From NCBI GenBank assembly GCA_903833215.1, contig CAILEM010000160.1:62001-126000 (forward strand): a stretch of DNA of 64,000 nucleotides. Direction: 5' to 3'. The position numbers and the translations under genes were made by a program. This DNA is from an uncultured Armatimonadota bacterium (GTDB lineage: Bacteria > Armatimonadota > Fimbriimonadia > Fimbriimonadales > Fimbriimonadaceae). The notes below the pieces were generated by a model. The model had not been told where the DNA came from, ran no database searches, and was given only the letters and a program-made list of their open reading frames with translations. Positions 25,962 to 35,708 of the stretch are shown in pieces (position 1 is the first letter of the stretch; every line of letters begins with the position of its first letter).

Positions 25962-28900
25962 ATGGAACGCTCACCCAGTCCCGACCTATCGGCCGCTATT
26001 AGCAGCCGTCGGAAGAAACAACGGCCACTCAGCGCGCTTGCCTGCGCGTTGGCTTTGACGATGCCTCTGCACATTTTCGCGCAGACCGACCCAATCGAGA
26101 GCCGACTGCCCTTTGGCACTCATCCGATCCTCCAAGCCATACCAGAGACGGGTATTCCCATTAGCGGTCGTCCACTGGCGTTACGTGGCAACGTACCCCC
26201 AAGAGCCCGGCTCGCAGCCGATTTGGGCCCCGTTTCACCCGACACGAGCCTAGCGGTTACCTTTCATTTGAATAGACACAACCGAAAGGGCATGGATGAC
26301 CTAGTGAAGCGGATCTACACACCTGGTGACTCGCTCTACCATCGATTTCTCAGTGTGGATGAGCGAACCAATCTGTTTGCTCCTTCTTCCCAGGAGGCCC
26401 TGACGGTTGCTCGGTATGCCCAAGCCCAAGGATTCATAGTGGTGGATATCGCCCCCGACCGCTCGACAGTTCAGGTCTCAGGAAAAGTAAGTCAAATCCA
26501 TAAGGCTTTCGGAGTGAATCTGCGGAAGTATCACGACAGAGCTGCATTCCACGGCGACTTCTTTGCACCCGACCGCGATCCGCAGATTCCAGAATCGGTG
26601 GTCAAACTCCTTTCAGGAATCGACGGCCTCACGGATGCTAATCGACCGCGTCCATCCCTGAAGTCAGATCCCTCAAGTTGGTGGCCATTCAGCAAAGGTT
26701 TCCCTGCCGCATTTATTCGTACCGTTTACGGATTGAACGGACTAAAACTGAACGGGACGCCCCTAAACGGGAAAGGACAGACCGTCGCCCTTGTAGAATT
26801 CGGCGACCTTGATACGACAAACCTCGACGGCTACATTGCCTATAACGCCAAGGGCTACGATCCGACGGATGGAATTTCGAACGGGACCCAAATCTCACTC
26901 AAGAAACCCAGTATCGTCAAAATTGGCTCGGCCCCACTGAACGATGTCCAGGGCGAGGCCGAACTCGACCTCAACATGCTTGTCGCCCTGGCCGATGGTC
27001 TATCGACGATTTATGTCTATGAAGGGAACGACGTCGCGACTGTGTTCAATAAGGTCAAGAACGATAACAAAACTAAGATTGTTAGCTACTCCTATGGATC
27101 GAAGGAGATCCACTACGGTGCCAGTTCTTTGGAATCCTTGAATACCATTTTTGAGGAGATGGCTCTTCAGGGACAAAACGTGTTTGCCTCTTCGGGTGAT
27201 CAGGGCGACTACATTCCCGATGACCCCCACGGCACACCCCATAGCTACGAAAAGACAGTTGAGGTTCCCGCCGATAGCCCGTACGTCACCGGTGTCGGAG
27301 GAACGCTTATTGGCTTCAATGCGATGACCTACGGCTGGAGCAGCGAGACGACTTGGAACAATAATGCGAACTCTGCCACCGGTGGTGGTGTGAGCACCCA
27401 CTTTCCCATCCCTTGGTACCAGCAAGACTATCTAGGGATCAATCCCGGATCAATTAACTCTGACATGCTTGGCACCAATGCGATGAGTCATTACCGAAGT
27501 GTGCCAGACGTTGCCTTGAACGCACGACACTTCTACTCGTACTCCAAAGGTTCGGGTGGACCCGTCGGAGGTACGAGCGCTTCGGCACCGTTGTGGGCGG
27601 CTTTTACCGCTCTCGTCAATCAGGGACGAGCCATTCTGGGTGAAGATTCCATTGGCTTCCTGAACCCAGTGCTCTATCGGCTGGCATCCAATTCGACAAC
27701 TTACGCGAAAGACTTTCACGACATCAGCGATTACAGCAACAACGCAAACTACGTCACCACTGACGGCTACCAAGCGGTTGCGGGCTACGACGCTGCCACG
27801 GGCCTTGGTAGCTTTGTTGGTAAGAACCTCCTTTCCGATCTCCTCCTTGCCGATCACGCATGGAGTATCGGGCTCAAAGCGAGTACACCAAGCATTCCGC
27901 TGACCTCTTCCATCGAGGTTGGAAGCGGAACCGACATTAACTTCACAGCAACCTTGTCACAGGCTGCACCTGTGGAGACGACGGTTGGGCTGTACGGCTC
28001 AGGTAAAGATCACACGTACTACGGCAAGATCACGATTCCCGCAAACCAGCTTTCGGGAAGCACCACGGTTACGGCCCCGTACGTGAAGATCAAGAACAAG
28101 CTCTCGATCCAAGGCACCTATTCGCTCGGCGGATTTCAGCCGATCGTAAGCGTCACGGTGGATCCGCTGACGGTGGCTTCCTTTACGTTCCCAGCGGGTT
28201 CGTTCTATTCGGGTAACCCTGGCGATACGATTGTTGGGACCATTACGCTGAATGGCGTGGCACCCAAAGATGAAGTGCTGAGCGTGCAACTCAAATCGCC
28301 CAACTACGACGTAACTTTTCCAAAGACAATTACGATTGAGAAGGGATCGAGCACAGGAAAAGTCGCGATCCAGGCCAACAATGGCTCCGTCGGGGTGGAG
28401 CAACAGATCCAGGTTTGGGTCAACACCCTTGGCTCTGACATCGTTCGAAATATCTACAAGGCTAACCTCGCTTTGGAGCCTGCGCCTATCGTCACCGGTG
28501 TCACGATTACGCCACGCGATCCCAATGGTCCTGCCAATGCAGGAAAGGTCCTTAGCGGACTGTCCGCTGTTGGAACTGTAACCCTTCAAAGCCCTGCCCT
28601 AGGGTTGGGGGCGACCATGATGGTTCCTTCTAGCTACAGTGGCGTTCATCCCGTCACTTTTATGGTGGCACCTGGTGAGACCACTGCCAGCTTTACCATC
28701 AACACGGATCAGTCGCTGACCGACTACACGGCTCAGATGGTGGTGGAGACAACGTATAACACCCCAGCATCAGCGAAGCAGTTTTCGTTGCTGGTTCAGG
28801 GGCACGAACCCTTCATCCAGACGACGACATCCGTCACGAGTACCTCGCCGACGGCGGTGGCTGGTTCGCCTGTTACGATCACGGCAACGGTTTCGGCAAC

Positions 28901-30032
28901 AAAGGGTGTAGCGACGGGCAGCGTGTACTTCAGCGTGCCAGGGGTAAATGTTCCTCTCGACGGAACAGGAACGGCCCGAATCGTTATGCCAACCGAGCTT
29001 TCGCTTCCTGCCGGAACTTACAAGTTCAAGGTGAGTTATGCAGGAGATGGCGTGTACCAGCCATCGAGTGGCTCAGTCACCCAGGTGCTGCTTCCACCGA
29101 CAACGGTGAAGCTAACTGCTAATCCAACTACTGCCGTTCAAACTCAGACCATCTATTACGTTGCGGGAATTCCTTCCAAGCCAGGCTTGCCCATACCGAC
29201 GGGAACGATCACGTTTGTAGATCAGGGCGCTGGACCTGGCAACTACGTAACGCTCGGAACCCAGACTCTGGACAACGCAGGACTTGCGTTCTTTGCCGAC
29301 AACTCTTTGCTCCCCTTCCAAACCCACCTGATCGTTGCGAACTATAGCGGCGATGCGAACTATCCGGCGGGCTTTACGGCAACGCCAATCAACATCACGA
29401 TCAACCCGTGCACCATCACCGGCAAACTCGTATCTAGCCTCAACCCGTCACCCATCGGTCAGCCGATCACCTATACGGCATCGTTCACCGTTCCGGCAAA
29501 CGCGGCTCTCCCCGTCGGCACAGTGCTTCTGGTAGACAACGATAATATTATCGATCAGCAGCCAATTACCGAAGCCAACAAAGGTGTCGTGGCCTTCAAG
29601 ACATCTGGACAATTCGCGGGAACCCATTTCATGCAGGCGCAGTTCATTGGCAACGCGCCCGGGCTGGTCAGTTCGGGAGAAATGACTCAAACGATCGCGG
29701 GCAACGTCGGTCCCACCACCTTCAGCGAAACCGTGACACTAACGAAGGGCTCCTATGTGAGAGCCATCAATGCGAACGTGGTACTCAAGAATGTGGGAGC
29801 CAATCCGGCCGGATCTGTCAGGATTACTTCCGCCAGTCTCGGTAGTACTAGCTCGGTGACAGTCCTGCCAATGGAGTTAGGAACTCTAAGCCCAGGCGCG
29901 AGTAACTCCTTCACGCTCCAGTTCAATCAGGTCTCTGCCGGATTCAAGGTTTTCACCTTGAATGGAACCTACGATGATGGATCGGCTGCAGGAGGGAAGT
30001 TCACCTTGACCGTTAGGGTAAGAGTGCCGTAG
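25962..30032 (+). CDS. Sedolisin-family (S53) peptidase with Ig-like C-terminal domains
   Basis: Secreted acid serine peptidase of 1356 aa. A basic signal peptide ends near residue 40 (IFAQ). The pro-kumamolisin activation domain is at ~85-225 (TPGDSLYHRFLSVDER motif). The S53 domain carries the E332-A-E-L-D336 pair, oxyanion-hole D413 (SSGDQGD) and nucleophile S539 (GGTSASAP), with a C-terminal Ca-site-like DISDYSNN...GYDAATGLG. From ~630 onwards come several Ig-like domains, including a Big_3_5-type copy (SYAGDGVYQPSSGS). It diverges from the XRE operon with a gap of ~40-70 bp. It lies upstream of a second sedolisin but is separated from it by a terminator. Confidence 0.9.
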   Translation: MERSPSPDLSAAISSRRKKQRPLSALACALALTMPLHIFAQTDPIESRLPFGTHPILQAIPETGIPISGRPLALRGNVPPRARLAADLGPVSPDTSLAVTFHLNRHNRKGMDDLVKRIYTPGDSLYHRFLSVDERTNLFAPSSQEALTVARYAQAQGFIVVDIAPDRSTVQVSGKVSQIHKAFGVNLRKYHDRAAFHGDFFAPDRDPQIPESVVKLLSGIDGLTDANRPRPSLKSDPSSWWPFSKGFPAAFIRTVYGLNGLKLNGTPLNGKGQTVALVEFGDLDTTNLDGYIAYNAKGYDPTDGISNGTQISLKKPSIVKIGSAPLNDVQGEAELDLNMLVALADGLSTIYVYEGNDVATVFNKVKNDNKTKIVSYSYGSKEIHYGASSLESLNTIFEEMALQGQNVFASSGDQGDYIPDDPHGTPHSYEKTVEVPADSPYVTGVGGTLIGFNAMTYGWSSETTWNNNANSATGGGVSTHFPIPWYQQDYLGINPGSINSDMLGTNAMSHYRSVPDVALNARHFYSYSKGSGGPVGGTSASAPLWAAFTALVNQGRAILGEDSIGFLNPVLYRLASNSTTYAKDFHDISDYSNNANYVTTDGYQAVAGYDAATGLGSFVGKNLLSDLLLADHAWSIGLKASTPSIPLTSSIEVGSGTDINFTATLSQAAPVETTVGLYGSGKDHTYYGKITIPANQLSGSTTVTAPYVKIKNKLSIQGTYSLGGFQPIVSVTVDPLTVASFTFPAGSFYSGNPGDTIVGTITLNGVAPKDEVLSVQLKSPNYDVTFPKTITIEKGSSTGKVAIQANNGSVGVEQQIQVWVNTLGSDIVRNIYKANLALEPAPIVTGVTITPRDPNGPANAGKVLSGLSAVGTVTLQSPALGLGATMMVPSSYSGVHPVTFMVAPGETTASFTINTDQSLTDYTAQMVVETTYNTPASAKQFSLLVQGHEPFIQTTTSVTSTSPTAVAGSPVTITATVSATKGVATGSVYFSVPGVNVPLDGTGTARIVMPTELSLPAGTYKFKVSYAGDGVYQPSSGSVTQVLLPPTTVKLTANPTTAVQTQTIYYVAGIPSKPGLPIPTGTITFVDQGAGPGNYVTLGTQTLDNAGLAFFADNSLLPFQTHLIVANYSGDANYPAGFTATPINITINPCTITGKLVSSLNPSPIGQPITYTASFTVPANAALPVGTVLLVDNDNIIDQQPITEANKGVVAFKTSGQFAGTHFMQAQFIGNAPGLVSSGEMTQTIAGNVGPTTFSETVTLTKGSYVRAINANVVLKNVGANPAGSVRITSASLGSTSSVTVLPMELGTLSPGASNSFTLQFNQVSAGFKVFTLNGTYDDGSAAGGKFTLTVRVRVP

Positions 30033-30049
30033 GGCACATTCGACTCCAT

Positions 30050-30087
30050 GGGCCGCAGCCATCTCCGGCTGCAGCCCTTTTCTGTCT
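30050..30087 (+). terminator. Rho-independent terminator after the first sedolisin
   Basis: GGGCCGCAGCC and GGCTGCAGCCC form an 11-bp stem (one mismatch) with a 6-nt loop, followed by TTTTCTGTCTT. It is 18 bp after the stop codon. Confidence 0.8.
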
Positions 30088-30272
30088 TAAAACCACGATG
30101 CAGAGCTTTCAAACGATGTTTGTCCCAGAAAGCGGTTCAATATTCTGCGATCTTCGCCGCGGCAACTCAGTCTAAGAGTGAAAAGCGGGCAAAGCAGCCC
30201 GTTGGTAAGGTTGTGACCGAGCCTTGTATTCAAGACACGATTGTAGCCATGCCATCAAATGGTAGGTAAAGG

Positions 30273-33077
30273 ATGTCACTATTTTCGAAACCTGGGCGAT
30301 TGGGCCTGGTTACTGCAGTCATTTTCTTAGCGAGTTTTTCCTTAGCTCAAACGCAACACCCTCGGTGGGCTCCCGTCGAAATGCAGGTTCCTGACGGAGT
30401 CTTCCGCTCCTTGCCGATGGGGCCGAAATCGGCGACAGACATTATCCAAGTGTCGGTATCGCTCCCATTTCGAAATCCAGTCGGAATACAAAAGTTCGTC
30501 GACTCGGTGTCGGATCCGGCAAGCCCCAACTACCGGCAGTTCCTAACTCCCAAGCAAGTGGGGGAAAGATTTGGACCTTCGGCTACTGAGATCAATCGGG
30601 TTGCAACGTATCTTGCTTCCAATGGTTTGAAGGTGAGTTTGGTGGCAGATAACCGCACGTGTGTTGTCGCTCAAGGGAGCGTTGCTCAGGTTCAAAATGC
30701 ATTCAACACCACCATAGAGCAATTTACGCCCATCGTAGGTGGCCAACTCGTCAATGAAACACGGTTTTCGTACACAACGCCTCCGTCCCTGCCGATGAAT
30801 GTGACCATGAACGCGACCTACATCGGTGGACTTGATAACTTCATCGACATCAAGCCACAGGCTGCGATTACTCCAACCCAGATGCGTGTTCTGTATAACC
30901 TGACCTCCTACAACAAGGGCTTTCGTGGAAAAGGCCTTACGGTGGGAATCACCAACTACGTTGGATACCGGCTATCGAACGTCAAATTGCTGTACAAGCA
31001 GTACGGCTTGCCGACCCCTCTAGGCGGAGTCGGCTCGAATATTATTGTGAAAGCCGTTGATGGAACCAATGTCGGAAGCAATTCAACCGAAAATGGCGAA
31101 GGCGATATCGACATCGAAGCCGTACTTGCGATGGCTCCGCTGTGCACCCTGATCGTCTACGATCTCCCGGTACCCAACGATGCGATCAGCATTTACGCAT
31201 ATGAAGCCAACGATAACAAGGCGGACTTCATTAGCGAAAGCTACGGGATCAACCAGACGAAGGCGTTTTACGCTGCGGGGCATACGCAACATCTTGCGAT
31301 GAGTGCTCAGGGCATCACGTATCTCACTGCGTCCGGCGATAAGGGGACGAGCGACGTTCAAGCCGCGCCCTGGCCGAGAATGGATACCGAGGTTCTTGTC
31401 GTAGGGGGCACGACGGCAACAGTCGGGGCTTCTGGCCTTCGCGTGACAGAGACCGGATGGTCGGGCAGTGGTGGAGGATGGGCAACGATTGATGTTCCCG
31501 CAAATACCAAGCCTTCCTATCAATCAAACATCTTTTTGACCGATACCCATCGGGCCTTTCCAGACGTAGCCCTCGACGCAGATCCGAACACCGGATACTC
31601 CCTCTATGTGAGCGGGAGCTTGACCAACGGCGTTGGCGGAACAAGTTGTTCTTCGCCGACAATGGCCGGCGCCCTTGCCGCCTGTGCCAACCAAATCATT
31701 GCTGGAGGTGGATTGAAGAAAGATGCCAATGGCAAACAGCGATTTGGTCGAATCCAAGACCTCCTCTATTACTACGGATCAGACAAAACCGTTTTCACCG
31801 ATATCGTCAGCGGTGCCAATGGCGACCTTCCTGACGGAAATAAGTCGTTTGCAGCCCCTGGATGGGACTCGGTGACAGGATGGGGAGTGATGAATTTTGC
31901 CGGATTCGTCAACCGCGTCATGAACTACAGCACCCTTTCTAAGGTAATGGTGTCGCCAACAAGCGTGACCGGGGGGAGTTCGGCGACAGGCGCGATCAAC
32001 TTGAACAAACCTTCACCCTTCGGAGGCACTGTGGTGACGATCACGAGTGGACCGGCTGGAGTGACCGCTCCCGCAACGGTTACAATTCCTGCGGGTTCTT
32101 CCTCGGGCACCTTTACCATCAATACCACACCGGTGGTGAAGCAAACGAATGGGACGATTCTCGCTTCTGCCAACAGTAGTGCTTCGATGGCTGGCCTCAC
32201 GATCAAGCCAGCGGTTCCAACCAAGCTGGTGTTTGCGAATAACACCGTGGTGGGTGGAGCAACCGCTCATGCCACCGTCACGATCAGTGGTCCAGCGCCA
32301 GCGGGTGGATTGTTGATTGACGGCGTGACCACTTCAAAATCTGCCGTCCCACTCGGCGTCATCAAAGTCCCCGCCGGTCAAACTCAAACGACGTTCGATG
32401 TGACGACCTATGCGGTGTTGACAAACACGCCCGTAAAGATAACGGCCCGCGCGAACGGAGTGAGTGTGATACAGCCGCTCACTGTTGTTCCGGCTTCATT
32501 GATGAGTCTCACTGTTTCGCCATCCTCTGTGAGGGGAGGTGGTTCAGACTCGGTCACAGGGACTGTTCTCCTTGACGGACCTGCACCTGCGCGTGGTGCA
32601 GTCGTCACTCTGACGAGTTCGAATCCGTCAGTCGTGACCGTTCCCGCGACGGTCACCGTTGCCGGTGGGGCGTTGTTCGTGAAGTTCCCGGTCACGACCT
32701 CGGCGGTTGCATCCTCAACAGATGTGACCATCACCGCGAGTTACTCTCATAGCAGCAAGCAAGCTGTTTTGACCGTCACCGGCATCGTCCTGACCGACCT
32801 CTCCGTTCGACCTGCGACCGTTAAGGGCAACTCTACTACCGTGGTTACCGGAACCGTAACCCTGAGCGCAGCCGCTCCCGCTGGTGGAGTTGTGGTCGCG
32901 ATCACGAGTTCGCAATCAACTCTGGTCACTGTCCCCGCGACGGTGACAGTTCCGGCAGGTGCGACCTTCGCCACCTTTACCGTCAACCACTATGGGGTGA
33001 CAGCAACCATCAACGCGACGATCTCAGCGACCTTGGGCTTGGTAACCAAGACCGCGCCGCTGTCCGTTACTCAGTGA
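30273..33077 (+). CDS. Sedolisin-family (S53) peptidase with four Ig-like repeats
   Basis: Secreted peptidase of 934 aa, a second S53 enzyme next to the first but only distantly similar. Signal peptide ends near FSLAQ (residue ~26). The prodomain has DPASPNYRQFLTPKQVGERF. The catalytic set is E276-G-D-I-D280, D356 (TASGDKG) and S458 (GGTSCSSP). From ~545 on there are four ~95-residue Ig-like units of the same family as the repeats at the start of the window (SVTGG...VPATVTV-AG pattern). It has its own promoter region, because a terminator separates it from the upstream peptidase. Acid-active extracellular protein degradation is the known role of the family. Confidence 0.9.
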   Translation: MSLFSKPGRLGLVTAVIFLASFSLAQTQHPRWAPVEMQVPDGVFRSLPMGPKSATDIIQVSVSLPFRNPVGIQKFVDSVSDPASPNYRQFLTPKQVGERFGPSATEINRVATYLASNGLKVSLVADNRTCVVAQGSVAQVQNAFNTTIEQFTPIVGGQLVNETRFSYTTPPSLPMNVTMNATYIGGLDNFIDIKPQAAITPTQMRVLYNLTSYNKGFRGKGLTVGITNYVGYRLSNVKLLYKQYGLPTPLGGVGSNIIVKAVDGTNVGSNSTENGEGDIDIEAVLAMAPLCTLIVYDLPVPNDAISIYAYEANDNKADFISESYGINQTKAFYAAGHTQHLAMSAQGITYLTASGDKGTSDVQAAPWPRMDTEVLVVGGTTATVGASGLRVTETGWSGSGGGWATIDVPANTKPSYQSNIFLTDTHRAFPDVALDADPNTGYSLYVSGSLTNGVGGTSCSSPTMAGALAACANQIIAGGGLKKDANGKQRFGRIQDLLYYYGSDKTVFTDIVSGANGDLPDGNKSFAAPGWDSVTGWGVMNFAGFVNRVMNYSTLSKVMVSPTSVTGGSSATGAINLNKPSPFGGTVVTITSGPAGVTAPATVTIPAGSSSGTFTINTTPVVKQTNGTILASANSSASMAGLTIKPAVPTKLVFANNTVVGGATAHATVTISGPAPAGGLLIDGVTTSKSAVPLGVIKVPAGQTQTTFDVTTYAVLTNTPVKITARANGVSVIQPLTVVPASLMSLTVSPSSVRGGGSDSVTGTVLLDGPAPARGAVVTLTSSNPSVVTVPATVTVAGGALFVKFPVTTSAVASSTDVTITASYSHSSKQAVLTVTGIVLTDLSVRPATVKGNSTTVVTGTVTLSAAAPAGGVVVAITSSQSTLVTVPATVTVPAGATFATFTVNHYGVTATINATISATLGLVTKTAPLSVTQ

Positions 33078-33092
33078 GTCGTGATTCATCGC

Positions 33093-33137
33093 GAGGTGTC
33101 TGTGTAGTCGTTACCCTAACGCCGAAACAGACGCCTC
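33093..33137 (+). terminator. Hairpin terminator after the second sedolisin
   Basis: GAGGTGTCTGT and ACAGACGCCTC pair over 11 bp with one G-T pair and a loop of 23 nt. No T-tract follows, so the assignment is tentative. Confidence 0.4.
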
Positions 33138-33231
33138 ACTGATACCGTGAATTCGGCAATTCGATCCCATGCCGAGGAGTGGACCTTGCGCAATTGGCCT
33201 AGTGTACGAACAAATCTGGCACAATCCCCGC

Positions 33232-34467
33232 ATGCTTCTTGTCGGCATCCTTCTCGCTCAGCTAGTCAGCACTGACCTGCGTCCGAATCGGTCGGATCTT
33301 GCGGATCGAGTCAAGCGGATGGATGCGTCTTGGGTCTCGCACAAGGACGTTGTCCGACGGCAAGCTGCTGTTGTAGAAATCAGCGGCGCCGTTATGGCTT
33401 TTTTCAGTGGTCAGACCGGCGACGCGTGTCGCGCTCTTGATCGGGCGATGTCGGCCCTCGAGAAGAAGGCACCGGCAGGGCTTGATGCCTTGATCGTGCG
33501 TAGCGAACCAAGGGTGGCTAAGCCCGGCGAGGACGTCAAACTCACATTTGGGTGGGCGTACTCTGCGTCGGATACTCCGATAAAAGTGTTGGGTAAGACC
33601 TATATGGTTGAACCCAGCAAGAACCTCGTGGTCTCCGTGCATGCAGCGAAGACGGAAGGAGTTCAACGGATCTCCTTCGAAAGCGGAAAGGAGCGCCGTG
33701 TTGCCTCGATCAACGTGATCAATGATTTCGATGCACGGGTCGCGAAACTCAAGACTTCTCCAACAAGTTCGGCGATCGCAGACGCTCTTCAGCAAGTGGC
33801 GGCGGGAACGTACGAAACGGAAATCCCAGCGGCCGATTGGTTGGCGCGTGGCGAAAGAATTCAAAAATTGAGTTGGAAAGCGGTTGAAGAGATTCCCGCT
33901 GTCGACTATGTAGGGACCCGGTTCCGAGTCCAGATCCCTGCTGGCGCACCGACCGACGCTCCCGTCGTCATTGCCTTGCATGGTGCAGGCGGTTCGGAGA
34001 ACATGTTCTTCGAAAGCTACGGCGCGGGGGCCGCACCTAAAGAAGCCAAGAAGCGCGGATGGGTGTTCATGAGTCCCCGTTCGAGCACCGGGGCGGTTCC
34101 AGCCTGCCTAGCTTGGCTTCGCGATCAGCGCAGAATGAATCCGCGCAAAGTCTTCGTGATGGGTCACAGCATGGGTGGCGGACTTGCCTTGAGCAAGGAG
34201 ACACTTGGCGCAAAGCCAGATGCACTTGCTTTGTTTGCACCTGCCACTGCTGGGAGCCTGCCCACCGCAATAGGAGATACGCCAGTCTTCCTCGCGGTCG
34301 GCAAGCAGGAAATGGCAATGTTGCACACGTCTGCCGCGCGTTTGGGGATCCAGTTGGAGAAACGTCCCAAAAGTATCTACAAACAGTACGACCGCTGCGA
34401 GCACCTCATGATCGTTGCTGAAGCTGCTGCAGACGCCTTCCGATTCTTTGATAAATTGTGTCGTTGA
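33232..34467 (+). CDS. Exported alpha/beta-hydrolase esterase
   Basis: A 411-aa protein with a short signal peptide (MLLVGILLAQLVS). After a helical and a beta-rich N-terminal part, residues ~225-411 form an alpha/beta hydrolase. LHGAGGSENMFF is the oxyanion strand, GHSMGGG holds the nucleophile Ser, and CEHLMI near the C-terminus should supply the catalytic His. It resembles PHB-depolymerase/feruloyl-esterase-like hydrolases (LpqC group). The frame is open upstream to 33169, but the signal peptide fixes the ATG at 33232. It lies downstream of the sedolisins in the same orientation, with its own start signals. Confidence 0.78.
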   Translation: MLLVGILLAQLVSTDLRPNRSDLADRVKRMDASWVSHKDVVRRQAAVVEISGAVMAFFSGQTGDACRALDRAMSALEKKAPAGLDALIVRSEPRVAKPGEDVKLTFGWAYSASDTPIKVLGKTYMVEPSKNLVVSVHAAKTEGVQRISFESGKERRVASINVINDFDARVAKLKTSPTSSAIADALQQVAAGTYETEIPAADWLARGERIQKLSWKAVEEIPAVDYVGTRFRVQIPAGAPTDAPVVIALHGAGGSENMFFESYGAGAAPKEAKKRGWVFMSPRSSTGAVPACLAWLRDQRRMNPRKVFVMGHSMGGGLALSKETLGAKPDALALFAPATAGSLPTAIGDTPVFLAVGKQEMAMLHTSAARLGIQLEKRPKSIYKQYDRCEHLMIVAEAAADAFRFFDKLCR

Positions 34468-34680
34468 TCCATCAAGACGGCCCCCTTAAGTATCTGACGT
34501 ACTCGGTTTTGCGTCTTTGCGAGGCATCCTCCCGCATAAGTTCTTGATCGAATCGCATTCCCAAGCATCTGTCGTGTCAGTTGGTTAGCAGACACAAAAA
34601 GGCTGACTAGCTCGAGACGAAAGTCCAAGGCTAAAGTGACAGTGTAGGTTGTCAATTTCCGTTAGGAGGAGTTTGAAATC

Positions 34681-34866
34681 ATGGACAAGAATCGCATCGA
34701 AGGGAAGGTCAAGCAGGTTGAAGGGAAGCTTCAAAAAGTTAAGGGTGATTTGACCGATTCCAATTCGGACAAAATCGCGGGCACAGTTAAGGAAATTGAG
34801 GGGAACGTACAGGAACAGGTCGGCAAGGCAAAGGATGCCGTGCACAAGGCGGCAAAAGAGTCCTAA
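34681..34866 (+). CDS. CsbD-family stress protein
   Basis: A 61-aa, highly charged protein of the CsbD family (general stress, function unknown). It shows the NRIEGKVKQVEGKLQKVKGD repeat, followed by DKIAGTVKEIEGNVQEQVGK. An AGGAGG ribosome-binding site precedes the ATG. Its stop overlaps the start of the next gene (TAATG), so the two are co-translated. Confidence 0.93.
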   Translation: MDKNRIEGKVKQVEGKLQKVKGDLTDSNSDKIAGTVKEIEGNVQEQVGKAKDAVHKAAKES

Positions 34867-35525
34867 TGTCAGACCGTGGCGAAGGAACTGTCATGAACGA
34901 ACTCAGCGGACGAGAAAACCAGGTGGTTCTTCTCGCCGCAGATGGCCTAACTGACAAAGAGATCGCCAAACACCTCAATCTTCAAGTCGCCACTATTCGC
35001 ACGTACTGGGAGCGAATTCGAGAGAAGCTCGGAACGGCGAACAAGGCACAGTCAATTAGTCGGATGCTCGCGCAACTGTACCGCGAGAAATCGCGCAGTG
35101 AGAGAGAGTACGAGCACATTATGAAGCTCGTCGTCGAGACCATCCCAGATTTCGCGATCTTCCTCATGGAGCCGAATGGCACCATTCGCACGTGGAACGA
35201 AGGTGTGAAGCGGGTGTTCGGATACGACGAGGCCGAATGGGTTGGCAAAAACGGCGATATCATTTTCACCGAGGCCGATCGTAAGGCTGGTGCCCTGCAG
35301 CAAGAATTGGCGGCTGCGATGGAACTCGGGCGCGCCAACAACCAACGGTGGCACCAGCGAAAGGACGGTTCCATTTTCTGGGGAAGCGGATTCGCAAGCA
35401 CGGTCCTTGACGAGGAAGATAACCTAATCGGAATTGTAAAGATCTGCCGCGACCACACGCTTCTCACTGGCGACAGAACGACTCTTCAGCCTGCAGACGT
35501 CGAGACCGATCAGCCAGAAAAGTAG
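34866..35525 (+). CDS. LuxR-type HTH followed by PAS sensor domain
   Basis: A 219-aa regulator with the DNA-binding part first. Residues ~10-70 are a LuxR/GerE helix-turn-helix (LSGRENQVVLLAADGLTDKE, then LNLQVATIRTYWERIREKLG). Residues ~85-205 form a PAS domain (FAIFLMEPNGTIRTWNEGVK, VFGYDEAEWVGKN and a C-terminal PAC stretch). In most regulators of this kind the sensor precedes the HTH, so the order is reversed. There is no phospho-receiver domain, so a small ligand, redox or light signal may be sensed directly. It is translationally coupled to csbD and is likely its regulator. Confidence 0.83.
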   Translation: MSDRGEGTVMNELSGRENQVVLLAADGLTDKEIAKHLNLQVATIRTYWERIREKLGTANKAQSISRMLAQLYREKSRSEREYEHIMKLVVETIPDFAIFLMEPNGTIRTWNEGVKRVFGYDEAEWVGKNGDIIFTEADRKAGALQQELAAAMELGRANNQRWHQRKDGSIFWGSGFASTVLDEEDNLIGIVKICRDHTLLTGDRTTLQPADVETDQPEK

Positions 35526-35708
35526 CCTCGTGTGGGGCAAAATAACGATAGGAGTCCTTATGCGCCAAGCTCCATCATATTTCTGAGGGCGCAGCTACCA
35601 AGCTATTACCGGGTGGGTGGGACTGAAATGTCGCACGAGTAGGCCCAAGCGTCCTCGTTCCAATAACGCCATGTCGCGCTGTTTGGTCAACTCCTTTTCG
35701 AAGTCTTC

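Noticed and set aside
30048-30269. 73-aa frame between the two sedolisins
   Set aside because: It begins inside the terminator hairpin and has no ribosome-binding site or domain.
33262-33981. 239-aa minus-strand frame in the esterase gene
   Set aside because: Antisense to a clear signal-peptide plus alpha/beta-hydrolase protein; Arg/His/Cys-rich composition.
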